Source of the DNA: Candidatus Aminicenantota bacterium
Lineage (GTDB): Bacteria > Acidobacteriota > Aminicenantia > Aminicenantales > UBA8522
Direction: 5' to 3'
Assembly: GCA_017886205.1 (NCBI GenBank)
Contig: JAFNEO010000044.1
Span: 1-47,033 of the forward strand
Length of the DNA stretch: 47,033 nucleotides
Part shown: positions 1 through 7,669 of the stretch, piece after piece
Layout of the letters: the number at the start of each line of letters is the position of its first letter
How positions within the stretch are numbered: the first letter of the stretch is position 1
Position numbers and translations under genes: made by a program
The notes under the pieces: generated by a model
What the model saw: the letters and a program-made list of their open reading frames with translations, nothing else
Database searches by the model: none
Told to the model about the DNA's origin: nothing

Positions 1-64
1 TCCCAATAGCACTTTCCTCAGAAGTCCCTTATAAAGGAGTGGGGCCATCGTAGTAGTAAATCTC

Positions 65-93
65 CTCTCATTCGAGTTTGTCTTCGAAGAGAG
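65..93. other. Short imperfect hairpin upstream of the DUF3795 gene
   Basis: Arms CTCTC-A-TTCGA (65-75) and TCGAA-GAGAG (84-93) pair over 10 bp with one bulged A and an 8-nt loop. Only three T follow on the plus strand, so it is at best a weak terminator of a gene lying before the window. The first 150 bases otherwise show no supportable gene. Confidence 0.3.
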
Positions 94-150
94 TTTACGT
101 TGGCTCCTCTCCTATGGCGAATTGCGAACATCACTGTACACTAGCCAAGA

Positions 151-762
151 ATGAAAATGAATAGGATGAATAAAATGAATAAAACTGCAAAAACCTATCC
201 GACAATTGGTGTATGTGGTCTTGATTGTGGATTATGCCCAAGATACTATACCAGGGGAACCTCAAGATGTCCTGGGTGTGCTGGTCCTGATTTCTTCAAT
301 AAACACCCATCTTGTTCCTTCATAACTTGTTGTGTCAAGAAAAAAGAGCTTGAAGTATGCGCAGAATGTTCTGAATTTCCATGCTCAAAATTTAAAAGAA
401 ATGAAGAATATCAGCAGTTGAAAGAATCTTCTTCTTACCCATCGTACAAGAAAGTCATGCCGAATTTGAATTTTATAAAAGAACATGGAATTGAAAAATT
501 CATAGGACAGCAGAAAAAACGAATTAAATTACTTGAAGCAATGATAGAGAATTTTGATGACGGTAGATCAAGGAGTTTTTTCTGCAAGGCGGCAACCTTA
601 CTTGATTTAATAGACCTACGAAATTCATTAGATAAAACAATCCAGAAAATCAAAACAGACAAGATTAAACAGGATGATGTTAAAAACAAGGCGCGAATCC
701 TTAAGACAATCCTTAATGAAATTGCTCTAAAAGAAGGTGTAGAATTAATGAAAAAGAGGTGA
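151..762 (+). CDS. DUF3795 cysteine-rich protein
   Basis: A 203-residue protein whose first 75 residues are rich in cysteine (CGLDCGLCPRYY, then CPGC, CSFITCC and CAECSEFPC). This spacing is typical of DUF3795 proteins, small presumed metal-binding proteins of unknown function. The C-terminal half (about 90-203) is lysine-rich, predicted helical and without cysteines. Four Met codons lie close together (151, 157, 166, 175) and none has a convincing Shine-Dalgarno site, so the start is uncertain by up to eight codons. The gene is clearly AT-rich and uses AAA, AAT and TTA codons freely, unlike the GC-rich genes that follow. That suggests recent transfer. It stands alone, with no operon partner. 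The family call is fairly firm; no function can be given. Confidence 0.75.
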   Translation: MKMNRMNKMNKTAKTYPTIGVCGLDCGLCPRYYTRGTSRCPGCAGPDFFNKHPSCSFITCCVKKKELEVCAECSEFPCSKFKRNEEYQQLKESSSYPSYKKVMPNLNFIKEHGIEKFIGQQKKRIKLLEAMIENFDDGRSRSFFCKAATLLDLIDLRNSLDKTIQKIKTDKIKQDDVKNKARILKTILNEIALKEGVELMKKR

Positions 763-1003
763 CATCTATTACTCGTTAAAAATATTGTCAACTTCTCATA
801 TCCGCAAACGCCCTATGAAATTCCGAACCCCGCCCCTAAAAAGGAAACGCTCATGACGCTTCGGGTCATATAACAGCAGATAAAAGGGAAATTACCCGGC
901 GCTAAATCCTGGCCCGTGCATCGCCCGGACCTGGATATGGAAAGAATCGTCGAACTTACAAAGCTGCAGCTCTGGACCCTAAAACCGGCGCAAAGAAGAT
1001 AAA
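763..1003 (+). other. Intergenic stretch with possible gene remnant
   Basis: Between the DUF3795 gene and rnpB the plus strand reads as protein-like sequence in the DUF3795 frame (for example YPQTPYEIPNPAPKKETLM), is broken by TAA near 868, and resumes as PVHRPDLDMERIVEL up to a stop near 1001. A shift to another frame near 966 gives LDPKTGAKKIKKTVGAG. It could be a decayed coding segment, but I do not recognise the family, there is no start or ribosome site, and chance is possible. Confidence 0.2.
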
Positions 1004-1009
1004 AAAAAC

Positions 1010-1394
1010 GGTTGGAGCGGGTCATAAGCCGAATTCTGTCTCCCGCCTTGCGGCGGGCGGCGGTTATTTGTCTCCCCTCCGGATTGCTCCGGAGGTCTAG
1101 CGACCTACCCACCCCTCGGGACGGGCCATCCCAGTGCGGGGCTCGTTTGGTCTTGCTCCGGATGGGGTTTACCCTGCCCCTGATGTCGCCATCAGGGCGG
1201 TGAGCTCTTACCTCGCCTTTTCACCCTTGCCAGGAGAGAGTCGCCCCTCCCCTTAGGCGGTGTGTTTTCTGTGGCACTTTCCTCCGGTCGCCCGGGGTCG
1301 CCGTTAGCGACCATCCTGCCCTTCGGAGTTCGGACTTTCCTCCCCTTTCTTCTCGGTAGGAGAAGAAGGAGCAACCGCCTCGCCCACTCCAACC
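1010..1394 (-). ncRNA. rnpB: RNase P RNA (bacterial type A-like)
   Basis: The catalytic RNA of ribonuclease P, which trims the 5' leaders of pre-tRNAs. Read on the minus strand, the 5' end GGTTGGAGTGGGC pairs with the 3' end CCCGCTCCAACC, forming helix P1. Just inside lie the universal blocks GAGGAAAGTCCGAACTCC (conserved region I, near 1342) and, at the 3' side, AGACAGAATTCGGCTTAT (conserved region V, near 1030). The CCACAGAAA...ACACACCGCC segment of the specificity domain is also present. The length of about 385 nt fits the family. The first ~91 nt overlap the 3' end of the response regulator gene on the same strand. A -10 box (TATAAA) ends 7 nt before the predicted 5' end. Confidence 0.96.
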
Positions 1395-2761
1395 GTTATC
1401 TTTATACCATACTGGGCCAGTTTTTTATAGAGGTTGCTGCGCGGTGTGTCGATCTCCCTGGCCGTCTGGGATATATTCCAGTTGTTCTTCTCGAGCTTGG
1501 CCAGGATGAAATCCTTCTCCGCCAGCTCTCGATAATCCTTGAGCGTCTTGGCCTCGCCGGCATCCGGAAGCTGGGCTTTCGCCCCTCCCCCGACCTGCTC
1601 GGGGAGGTCCTTTTTGTCAATGACCTCGGCTTCGGTCATGATCAGCAGCCGCTCGACGACGTTCCGTAGTTCCCGGACATTTCCCTTCCAGGCGTATTTC
1701 GTCATGACGGCCACGGCTTCGGCCGAGAATTTTCTAGGCTTGAAATTGTTCTCTTCGGCGAAATTGCGGCCGAAATAGTCGATGAGGAGAGGGATGTCCT
1801 CTCTTTTCTCCCGCAGCGCGGGTGAGTAGACCGGAACGACGTTGAGCCGGAAAAAGAGGTCGTCCCGGAATTTTCCCTCGCCGATCTCCTTCTTCAGGTC
1901 CTTGTTTGTGGCCGCGATGACCCGGACATCCACCTTGCTGACCTTGCTGGAGCCGACCCGCTGAATCTCCCCTTCCTCGAGCACCCGTAAAACCTTCGAC
2001 TGGGTCTTGAGGCTCATATCGGCGATTTCGTCCAGGAAGATCGTCCCGCCATCTGCCTGTTCGAACTTTCCGACTTTGCGCTCGGTCGCTCCCGTAAAGG
2101 CCCCTTTTTCGTGGCCGAAAAGCTCGCTTTCGATCAACTCCTCGGGGATGGCCGCACAGTTGACCTGGATGAACGGCTCCTTGGCTCGCAGGCTGTGGCT
2201 GTGGATGGCCCGGGCGATAAGCTCCTTCCCGGTGCCGCTTTCGCCGTGAATCAGCACGGTCGCGTTGGTCGGCGCAGTCTTGAGGATGTCCTTCCATAGT
2301 TGCTTCATCAGGGGGTGGTTGCCGACGATCTCGTAGCGTTTTTCAGCCTTTTTGCGCAAGTCGAGGCACTCCCGGCGGAGTGTGTTCTGATTGAGGGCGT
2401 TGCGGATGCTCAGCAGGACCCGGTCCCTGTGGAGGGGCTTTTCCAGGAATTCGAAGGCGCCGAGCTTGGTGGCCTCCACGGCCGTCTGGATGGTCCCCTG
2501 GCCTGAGATCATGATTACCTCGGGCGCATAGGGTCGTTTCTTGATCTCGGCCAGGATATCCAGTCCATCCAGGCCCGGGAGCTTTATGTCGAGGAGGACA
2601 AGGTCGAGGTCGATCGTCTCTTCGATCAGGGAGAGGGCTTCCTCGCCGTCCCCGGCCTCGAGGAACTGATAGCCCTCGTATTCAAGGATCATTTTGAGGG
2701 ATTTCCGGATGTTCTCCTCATCATCGACGACCAGAATCTTGGCTTTGCGAAGGTTTTTCAT
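1304..2761 (-). CDS. Sigma-54-dependent NtrC-family response regulator
   Basis: A 485-residue cytoplasmic activator that, once phosphorylated by a sensor kinase, hydrolyses ATP to open sigma-54 promoters. The receiver domain is at ~8-120 with acidic pair D13/D14, phospho-acceptor D58 and K108. The AAA+ domain is at ~145-380: Walker A GESGTGKE (173-180), sigma-54-contacting loop GAFTGA (220-225) and Walker B IFLDEI (241-246). A Fis-type helix-turn-helix lies near 420-453 (NNWNISQTAREID...NLYKKL). The natural family end is at about QYGIK (454). The last 31 residues are low-complexity and are encoded by DNA that is also the 5' end of rnpB, so the tail is probably a by-product of the overlap. The start has AAGAGGCGG just upstream. 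No kinase gene is next to it. It is divergent from the M16 pair, a likely target. Confidence 0.95.
   Translation of the reverse strand: MKNLRKAKILVVDDEENIRKSLKMILEYEGYQFLEAGDGEEALSLIEETIDLDLVLLDIKLPGLDGLDILAEIKKRPYAPEVIMISGQGTIQTAVEATKLGAFEFLEKPLHRDRVLLSIRNALNQNTLRRECLDLRKKAEKRYEIVGNHPLMKQLWKDILKTAPTNATVLIHGESGTGKELIARAIHSHSLRAKEPFIQVNCAAIPEELIESELFGHEKGAFTGATERKVGKFEQADGGTIFLDEIADMSLKTQSKVLRVLEEGEIQRVGSSKVSKVDVRVIAATNKDLKKEIGEGKFRDDLFFRLNVVPVYSPALREKREDIPLLIDYFGRNFAEENNFKPRKFSAEAVAVMTKYAWKGNVRELRNVVERLLIMTEAEVIDKKDLPEQVGGGAKAQLPDAGEAKTLKDYRELAEKDFILAKLEKNNWNISQTAREIDTPRSNLYKKLAQYGIKITVGVGEAVAPSSPTEKKGEESPNSEGQDGR
1401..1409 (-). promoter_or_regulatory. Extended -10 promoter of rnpB inside the upstream coding region
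   Basis: On the minus strand TGGTATAAA gives an extended -10 element (TG-N-TATAAA). Its last base is 7 nt from the G at 1394 that begins helix P1 of rnpB, the spacing expected for a start site. No good -35 box is visible, which is tolerated with an extended -10. These bases also encode Tyr-Gly-Ile at the end of the response regulator's helix-turn-helix. Confidence 0.55.
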
Positions 2762-2824
2762 GACCGCCTCTTGAGAAACATTCTAGCACAGCCGCCTCCC
2801 CGCCGCCAACCTGGAGAAATACTC

Positions 2825-2843
2825 ATGTAAAAGAGTTTTACAT
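2825..2843. promoter_or_regulatory. Perfect 19-bp palindrome, candidate activator or repressor site
   Basis: ATGTAAAA-GAG-TTTTACAT: two perfect 8-bp arms around a 3-bp centre, in the 194-bp gap between the divergent response regulator and M16 genes. The centre (2834) lies 65 bp before the regulator start and about 100-110 bp before the likely M16 transcription start, a usual distance for an upstream activator site of an NtrC-type protein. Which protein binds here is inference. Confidence 0.45.
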
Positions 2844-2917
2844 TGTCTGTCTATTTTGATGCCTCTCGGATTCTCGTGGTTTCCCCTGGAAGGCCGGGCT
2901 ATCAACGGAGATGACTT

Positions 2918-2933
2918 TTGGTATAAAATTTGC
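2918..2933 (+). promoter_or_regulatory. Promoter of the M16 pair: sigma-70 -10 and/or sigma-54-like GG-N10-GC
   Basis: TTGG (2918-2921), ten bases, then GC (2932-2933) matches the invariant GG-N10-GC spacing of sigma-54 promoters, and TTTGCT resembles the -12 box. The -24 box, however, reads TTGGTAT instead of TTGGCAC. The same stretch holds TATAAA (2922-2927), a fair sigma-70 -10 whose predicted start (~2934) would keep the whole Shine-Dalgarno site. A sigma-54 start (~2945) would fall inside that site. Both readings are open. Confidence 0.4.
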
Positions 2934-2955
2934 TATTGAGGGAGAGAAGTAGACT

Positions 2956-4353
2956 TTGGTGCGAAATACCGATCAGAATCCCAACCAAAGAGTCAGTCAG
3001 GGAACGTGTATCCTTCTCGCGCTTGCCCTCTCGACCCTTGGTATCCTCTCCATCAGCTTGCCCGCGTCCGAAGAGGCGGCTAAGTACTTTGTCCTCGACA
3101 ACGGACTCAAGGTCTTCCTGTTGGAGAAGCGCAACGTCCCCCTTGTCAATGTGGCTACAGCCGTAGGCCTGGGCAGCAAGGACGAAACCGCAGAGACGAG
3201 CGGCCTTGTCCATGTCCTCGAACACTACATCCTCTTCCGGGGGACAGAATCCCGCTCGGGGAGCGAGGTCAGCCGGGATATCCGGCGACATGGCGCCTAT
3301 TTCAACGCCCACACGGGTCAAGACCTCGCTTTCTTCGAGATCTCCGTCCCGACCTCCGCTTCAGACTTTGCCTTGAGCAATCAGAAAGAGATCCTCTTTC
3401 ATCTCAAGATAACCCAAGAGGAGTTGGACACGGAAAAAGAGATCATCCTAGAGGAGTTCCGCCAACTCGAGGACGACCCCTTTAAGTATGCCACCAGTCT
3501 CGTCTATCAAAACCTCTTCCGGGGTCATCCCTATGCCAACCCTCTGATCGGCGACCCGGAAGTCATCCAGAACCTCACGCAGGAGAAGATCGCTGCGCTC
3601 TACGGGCGGTATTTCGTACCGCCTAACTGCTCGCTCGCCGTGGTGGGCGATTTCAGCCTCGAAGAGATGGAGGAGAAAGTGCGGCAGGTCTTCGGCGATG
3701 TTAGGGGCGAAGCCCCCCCGCCCCTGAAATTCGAGCCGGCCAAGCCGCCGGAAAAAGCCGTGGACCTGGACGTGGAGATGGACGTCCAGAAGGCCTATCT
3801 TGTGATCGCCACTCAGGCGCCCGACTTCAACAATCCGGACCAGTACGCCATGGACGTCCTGACCGAGGTCCTCGGCCGCGGCGTCAACCCGCTCCTTTAC
3901 TCTGCCCTCAACCAGGGCCCGAGGAAGCTCGTCGAGACGATCATGATGGCCTACCAGGCCCATAAGTACGGAGGCGCTGTTCTGGCCTTTTTCACCCTGG
4001 ACCCGAAAAACCTGGGTATGGCCAAGCGCGAAGCGGTCAACTACCTGAGAAGAGCAAGGGAAGGATATTTCTCGCCCCAGGACATCCCCGGTGAGCAGCA
4101 GATGTTTGCCTTCGACCATCTGGGGAGCGCCAAGAACCAGATCAAGTACAATGCGTATCAGTCGCAGGAAAGGGGGCTTTCCATGGCCGTCTCGCTCGCC
4201 CAGTTCATGATTTTGAGAGAAGGCCCGGCGGAGAGTAACTACCTGGAAAATATCGACCGCGTAAAATCCGGAGATTTAAGGAAGATCGCGGGTAAGTATT
4301 TGGGACGGGCTAACTTTGTGATAGTCTCGATCATCCCTAAAAAGACGAAATAG
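2956..4353 (+). CDS. M16 family zinc metallopeptidase, catalytic subunit
   Basis: A 465-residue exported peptidase. The zinc site is the inverted M16 motif HVLEH (86-90: H86, E89 catalytic, H90), with the third ligand in EIILEEF (E166/E167) about 76 residues on, the family spacing. An N-terminal hydrophobic segment (~17-36, ending near LPASEEA) is a likely signal peptide, placing the enzyme in the envelope. The usual two M16 half-domains follow. I start at TTG 2956 because GGAGAG lies 9 nt upstream and no ATG is available; GTG at 2959 is the alternative. The stop is 3 nt from the next gene, a second M16 protein without the zinc motif. The two resemble the two-chain bacterial M16B enzymes in which one chain carries zinc and the other helps bind substrate. 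The substrate is unknown. Confidence 0.92.
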   Translation: MVRNTDQNPNQRVSQGTCILLALALSTLGILSISLPASEEAAKYFVLDNGLKVFLLEKRNVPLVNVATAVGLGSKDETAETSGLVHVLEHYILFRGTESRSGSEVSRDIRRHGAYFNAHTGQDLAFFEISVPTSASDFALSNQKEILFHLKITQEELDTEKEIILEEFRQLEDDPFKYATSLVYQNLFRGHPYANPLIGDPEVIQNLTQEKIAALYGRYFVPPNCSLAVVGDFSLEEMEEKVRQVFGDVRGEAPPPLKFEPAKPPEKAVDLDVEMDVQKAYLVIATQAPDFNNPDQYAMDVLTEVLGRGVNPLLYSALNQGPRKLVETIMMAYQAHKYGGAVLAFFTLDPKNLGMAKREAVNYLRRAREGYFSPQDIPGEQQMFAFDHLGSAKNQIKYNAYQSQERGLSMAVSLAQFMILREGPAESNYLENIDRVKSGDLRKIAGKYLGRANFVIVSIIPKKTK

Positions 4354-4356
4354 AAC

Positions 4357-5655
4357 ATGACCGGGAAAAAAAGACGGGCAGCGGTCGCTCTCGGGGGACT
4401 GGCCCTGATAGCCATCCTCGGGGGCCGGGGATGGACGGATCAAAAAAAGGTCCTGGACAACGGGCTTACAGTCATCCTGGAAAAAGACGAGTCCTCGGCC
4501 ACGACGGTCCTCCAGGTTCTGATCAAAGGAGGGACACGGGCGGAACCCTTGACCAAACGGGGGCTGGCCTTCCTGACCACCCGGTTGTCAATCGAGATCC
4601 CGGATTCGGGGAAAGCCCAGGAACTGATCGGCCTGGCCACGCGGTTTTCCATCACCGCCCAGGGCGACAATTCGCTCATCAACATCGAATGTCTCTCGGC
4701 CAACCTCGAGCCGTCGCTCAAGGTCCTCTCCAAGATCTTCCTCGACCCCCTCTTTTCCGGGATCCGGATCGACGCCGTCAAGAAGCACATGGAACATCAA
4801 AGCAGCATCGAGGAGGATGATTCGGTCCGGCTGGGGCATTTGGCCGGTCTCCGGGCCTTCTTCGCCGGCTCCGGATACGGGAGCTCGACGTACGGTGATA
4901 AAGCCTCCCTCGAGGCCATCAAAAACAAGGATGTCTCCGAGTTCTACAAGAGCTATTTCGTCGGGCCGAATATCATTATGTCCTTCGCCTCCGACCTCCC
5001 GGAAGACACGCTCCTGAGCCTCGTCGGCCGATATTTCGCCCGCCTTCCCTCGGGAAACCCCGTTGCCTTGGATCCGGTCGCCGCCTCTGAGCCGGAGGAA
5101 AAAACGGTCAACCTCGAACGAGACACCAAGCAGGCTTTCGTCAGCCTGGCCTATCATCTGCCCGGCATTTCCCGCCGGAGTTTTGCCCTTGCTTCGCTTC
5201 TTGAGACCTTGCTCGGGAAAGGCCAGGGATCACGTCTTTGGCCGCTGCGCGCCGAACAGAAGCTGGCCTACAACGTGGACTGCCGCGCTACCCAGATGCA
5301 GGAGGCCGGGCTGATCGAAGCCTACCTCGAGACCGACACGTCCAAAAAGGAGGTCGCCCAAGAGGCCCTTCGTGCTGTGCTTGACGAGCTCTACCGGAAC
5401 GGAACGACCGAAGAGGAGCTCCTGTACACTAAAAACGCCGCCAAGGCGGATTTTATCCGGGACAATGAAACAAAGGCCAGGCGGGCGGGTGTGCTGGCCT
5501 TTTTCGAGGCCTCCGGCCTCGGCCTGGAATATTTCGACGCCCTGTTTTCGGAAATCGATGTCCTCACCCTGGAGGAGGTCAACTCCTACATCAAGCAGAT
5601 CCTGGCGCCCGAAAAAGCGTTGGAAGTAGTCGTCGGGCCGAAGCCTGCGGTATGA
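4357..5655 (+). CDS. M16 family protein, non-catalytic partner subunit
   Basis: A 432-residue M16-fold protein lying 3 nt after the catalytic M16 gene, so almost certainly co-transcribed. A hydrophobic N-terminus (~8-26) suggests export. Where active members have HxxEH, this protein reads GLAFLTTRLSIE (69-80), so it cannot bind zinc in the normal way. Instead it keeps the C-terminal-half substrate-binding signature RLWPLRAEQKLAY (an Arg...Tyr pair), which is absent from its partner. This split of roles is known from heterodimeric M16B peptidases and from mitochondrial processing peptidase alpha and beta. I infer that the two proteins form one enzyme. Its stop is 21 nt from that of the convergent SH3-like gene. 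Confidence 0.9.
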   Translation: MTGKKRRAAVALGGLALIAILGGRGWTDQKKVLDNGLTVILEKDESSATTVLQVLIKGGTRAEPLTKRGLAFLTTRLSIEIPDSGKAQELIGLATRFSITAQGDNSLINIECLSANLEPSLKVLSKIFLDPLFSGIRIDAVKKHMEHQSSIEEDDSVRLGHLAGLRAFFAGSGYGSSTYGDKASLEAIKNKDVSEFYKSYFVGPNIIMSFASDLPEDTLLSLVGRYFARLPSGNPVALDPVAASEPEEKTVNLERDTKQAFVSLAYHLPGISRRSFALASLLETLLGKGQGSRLWPLRAEQKLAYNVDCRATQMQEAGLIEAYLETDTSKKEVAQEALRAVLDELYRNGTTEEELLYTKNAAKADFIRDNETKARRAGVLAFFEASGLGLEYFDALFSEIDVLTLEEVNSYIKQILAPEKALEVVVGPKPAV

Positions 5656-5675
5656 TGAGAAGCGTAAGCTGGGGG

Positions 5676-6536
5676 TTATTCTTCGCTCTTCTTGGCCAAT
5701 TCTTTGAGCTGCAGGCCGGCGTATTCCACCGTCAGCAGGATCTCGTCATCGGCGCCGTTCAGGCTGGCCGTTATCTCGGTTTGAGAAGTCAGCCAACGAG
5801 AACTCATCTCCAGGTGGCCCAGACTCACCGCCTCCCCCCAGGAGGTGAAATCGTCCTTGTAAGAAGTGTCCCGCCATTTCATGGCCTCTTCGAGAGGCCG
5901 GCCGAACTTCTGGATGAGGGCGTCCTTGACCTTCTCGTAATCCTGGAGATAATCGTTCTTGTCTAGATAATCACCCGCGAAGGAGAACCGGGTCCGGCTC
6001 AGCTTGTTGGCCGCGAAGAAGTAATCGATGGCGCAGTCCAAGTTGATGACTCTCTGCTGGTATCTCATGACGTCCAGGCCTTTCACCCTTCGCTGGTCGG
6101 ATGGCTTGCCCTCCAATTCCACGACCTGCTTCTTGCTCAATCCCCAGTGCATCTCCTCGAAATTGCGGGGTGCATAATTGACCCGAAGGTCCTCGCTTTC
6201 CTCGGCGATGGTGATGGTTTTGAGAGGGTCGAAGAGAGGCTCTACCGCCGAATCGAGAACATACCCCGACTTGGTCGATCCCGTCTTCTCGGACTTGAAG
6301 CAGACGTAGTACCAGGTTTTCTTCATCTTCCCCGAGTAGAGCAGGGAAAGAATGTGGCCCCTTTCAAGGGTATCGATGACGGTGCTCGAGCCATCAGGCT
6401 GGAGATAGATATGGGTATAATCAGAGGCGACCCGGAGTTTCTTTTCAAAAGCCCCCAGATGCCCCGGCTGGACAGTCAGAACGATGAGGGAGAGAAGAAA
6501 TGCCCCGCGGACGATCCCTTTTGCTAGGTTTTGCAT
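5676..6536 (-). CDS. Exported protein with SH3-like domain, function unknown
   Basis: A 286-residue protein with an N-terminal signal peptide (about 1-30, hydrophobic core AFLLSLIVLTV). Residues ~33-105 resemble a bacterial SH3 (SH3b) domain: a strand-rich stretch beginning KKLRVASDYTHIYLQPDGS, with a GHILSLLY core and a YYVCFKSE...GYV end. Residues ~125-285 form a second domain starting at NFEEMHWGLSKKQVVELEGKP, an arrangement common in small periplasmic proteins in which a W-G-x-S-x-x-E/Q-V motif repeats, followed by a strand-rich C-terminus. I do not recognise a named family for this second part. The gene stands alone, convergent with the M16 pair and separated from the por operon by a hairpin. 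Confidence 0.65.
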   Translation of the reverse strand: MQNLAKGIVRGAFLLSLIVLTVQPGHLGAFEKKLRVASDYTHIYLQPDGSSTVIDTLERGHILSLLYSGKMKKTWYYVCFKSEKTGSTKSGYVLDSAVEPLFDPLKTITIAEESEDLRVNYAPRNFEEMHWGLSKKQVVELEGKPSDQRRVKGLDVMRYQQRVINLDCAIDYFFAANKLSRTRFSFAGDYLDKNDYLQDYEKVKDALIQKFGRPLEEAMKWRDTSYKDDFTSWGEAVSLGHLEMSSRWLTSQTEITASLNGADDEILLTVEYAGLQLKELAKKSEE

Positions 6537-6640
6537 CTCCGTTCCTTTCTCCTGCGGAATCCGTCGCGCCGGACAGATGACGAGGCTCTGTTAGGGGAGC
6601 CAAGAATAGGATGGATCCGGCCGGAGAAAGGAACAATCCT

Positions 6641-6683
6641 CCCCAGGGGTGATTCGAGATGGGATTTCGTCTCACCCCTGGGG
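6641..6683 (-). terminator. Strong inverted repeat after the por operon
   Basis: Perfect 12-bp arms CCCCAGGGGTGA (6641-6652) and TCACCCCTGGGG (6672-6683) lie 20 nt after the porB stop. Each arm contains its own near-palindrome (CCCCAGGGG and CCCCTGGGG). No T-run follows on the minus strand, so it is either a non-canonical terminator or an mRNA 3'-end stabilising hairpin. The rest of 6537-6702 holds nothing else I can support. Confidence 0.5.
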
Positions 6684-6702
6684 GGTACTCATCTCATGAG
6701 TC

Positions 6703-7641
6703 TCAAGCGCCTGAGATTTCGGCGAGCTTGTTGAGGTCCTCCCAGTCTCTATCCACTTCCTTCTGGATCGCTTCGAGCATCCAGGCGTTCTCCTCTTTAA
6801 AGAGGTGGCGGAATCGGCCCTGCGGCTTGAGCCATTCCAGGACGGGCTTTTTTTCTTTGGGTTTATAGTTTATCTTGTATTTCCCGTTCTCGACCTCGTA
6901 GAGCGGCCAGGCACAGGTATCGGCGGCGAGCTGGGCGAGTTTTATGCCCTGCGATTCGTCGTACTTCCACTCTGTAGGGCAGAGGCAAAGAACATTCAGG
7001 AAGGCTGGGCCTTCGACCTCGAAGGCTTTTTTGGCCTTGTTATAGAGGTCCTGCCAGCGGTGGGGACTGGCCTGGGCGACGTAGGGGATGTTGTGGGCGA
7101 CGAGGATCTTGGTCAGATCCTTCTTTTTCTGGACCTTGCCCGGACTCTTGGAACCGGCCGGCGAGGTTGTCGCGGACGCGCCCAGCGGGGTGGCCGAGGA
7201 GCGCTGTCCCCCGGTGTTGGCATAGACGTTGTTGTCGTAGCAGACGTAGACGATGTCGTGGCCACGCTCCATGGCGCCGGAAAGGGACTGGATGCCGATG
7301 TCATAGGTCCCACCGTCTCCGCCCACAGCGAGGAACTTGATCTTCTTATCGGCCGGGATCTTGCCCTTGTTCTTCAGGGCCTTGAACATCGCCTCGACGC
7401 CGGCGGCCGTGGCCGCGGCGTTTTCGAAGGCGCTATGCACCCACATGCAGTTCCAGGCCGTCCGCGGGAAGATGGTGGTGCAGACTTCCAAGCAGCCGGT
7501 GGCATTGGCCACGACGATCGGGTCTTCGGTCGCCCGCAGGATCATCTTGAAGATGAGGGGGATCCCGCAGCCGAGGCACATGCCGTGCCCGGCGACCAGC
7601 TTATCTTCCATCTGAGCCAAATCTTTGAGTTTTACTGCCAT
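6703..7641 (-). CDS. porB: 2-oxoacid (pyruvate):ferredoxin oxidoreductase, beta subunit
   Basis: A 312-residue thiamine-diphosphate subunit of the oxygen-sensitive complex that turns pyruvate or a related 2-oxoacid plus CoA into acyl-CoA, CO2 and reduced ferredoxin. Cluster ligands are visible: CLGC (22-25), a further Cys pair in GCLEVC, and LCLCPTEW near 240. The diphosphate/Mg motif is GGDGGTYDIGIQSL, followed by CYDNNVYANTGGQRS, which is diagnostic of PorB. The length matches Thermotoga/archaeal-type PorB. AAAGGAG lies 9-10 nt before the ATG. It is the last gene of porC-porD-porA-porB, 28 nt after porA. Pyruvate is the likeliest substrate, but related 2-oxoacids cannot be excluded by eye. 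Confidence 0.93.
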   Translation of the reverse strand: MAVKLKDLAQMEDKLVAGHGMCLGCGIPLIFKMILRATEDPIVVANATGCLEVCTTIFPRTAWNCMWVHSAFENAAATAAGVEAMFKALKNKGKIPADKKIKFLAVGGDGGTYDIGIQSLSGAMERGHDIVYVCYDNNVYANTGGQRSSATPLGASATTSPAGSKSPGKVQKKKDLTKILVAHNIPYVAQASPHRWQDLYNKAKKAFEVEGPAFLNVLCLCPTEWKYDESQGIKLAQLAADTCAWPLYEVENGKYKINYKPKEKKPVLEWLKPQGRFRHLFKEENAWMLEAIQKEVDRDWEDLNKLAEISGA

Positions 7642-7669
7642 GTTCGTTTCTCCTTTGTGGGACGGTCGT

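Noticed and set aside
813..1112. Minus-strand open frame of 99 codons near the start
   Set aside because: Most of it lies in rnpB and the possible remnant region; it has no ribosome site and no protein-like composition.
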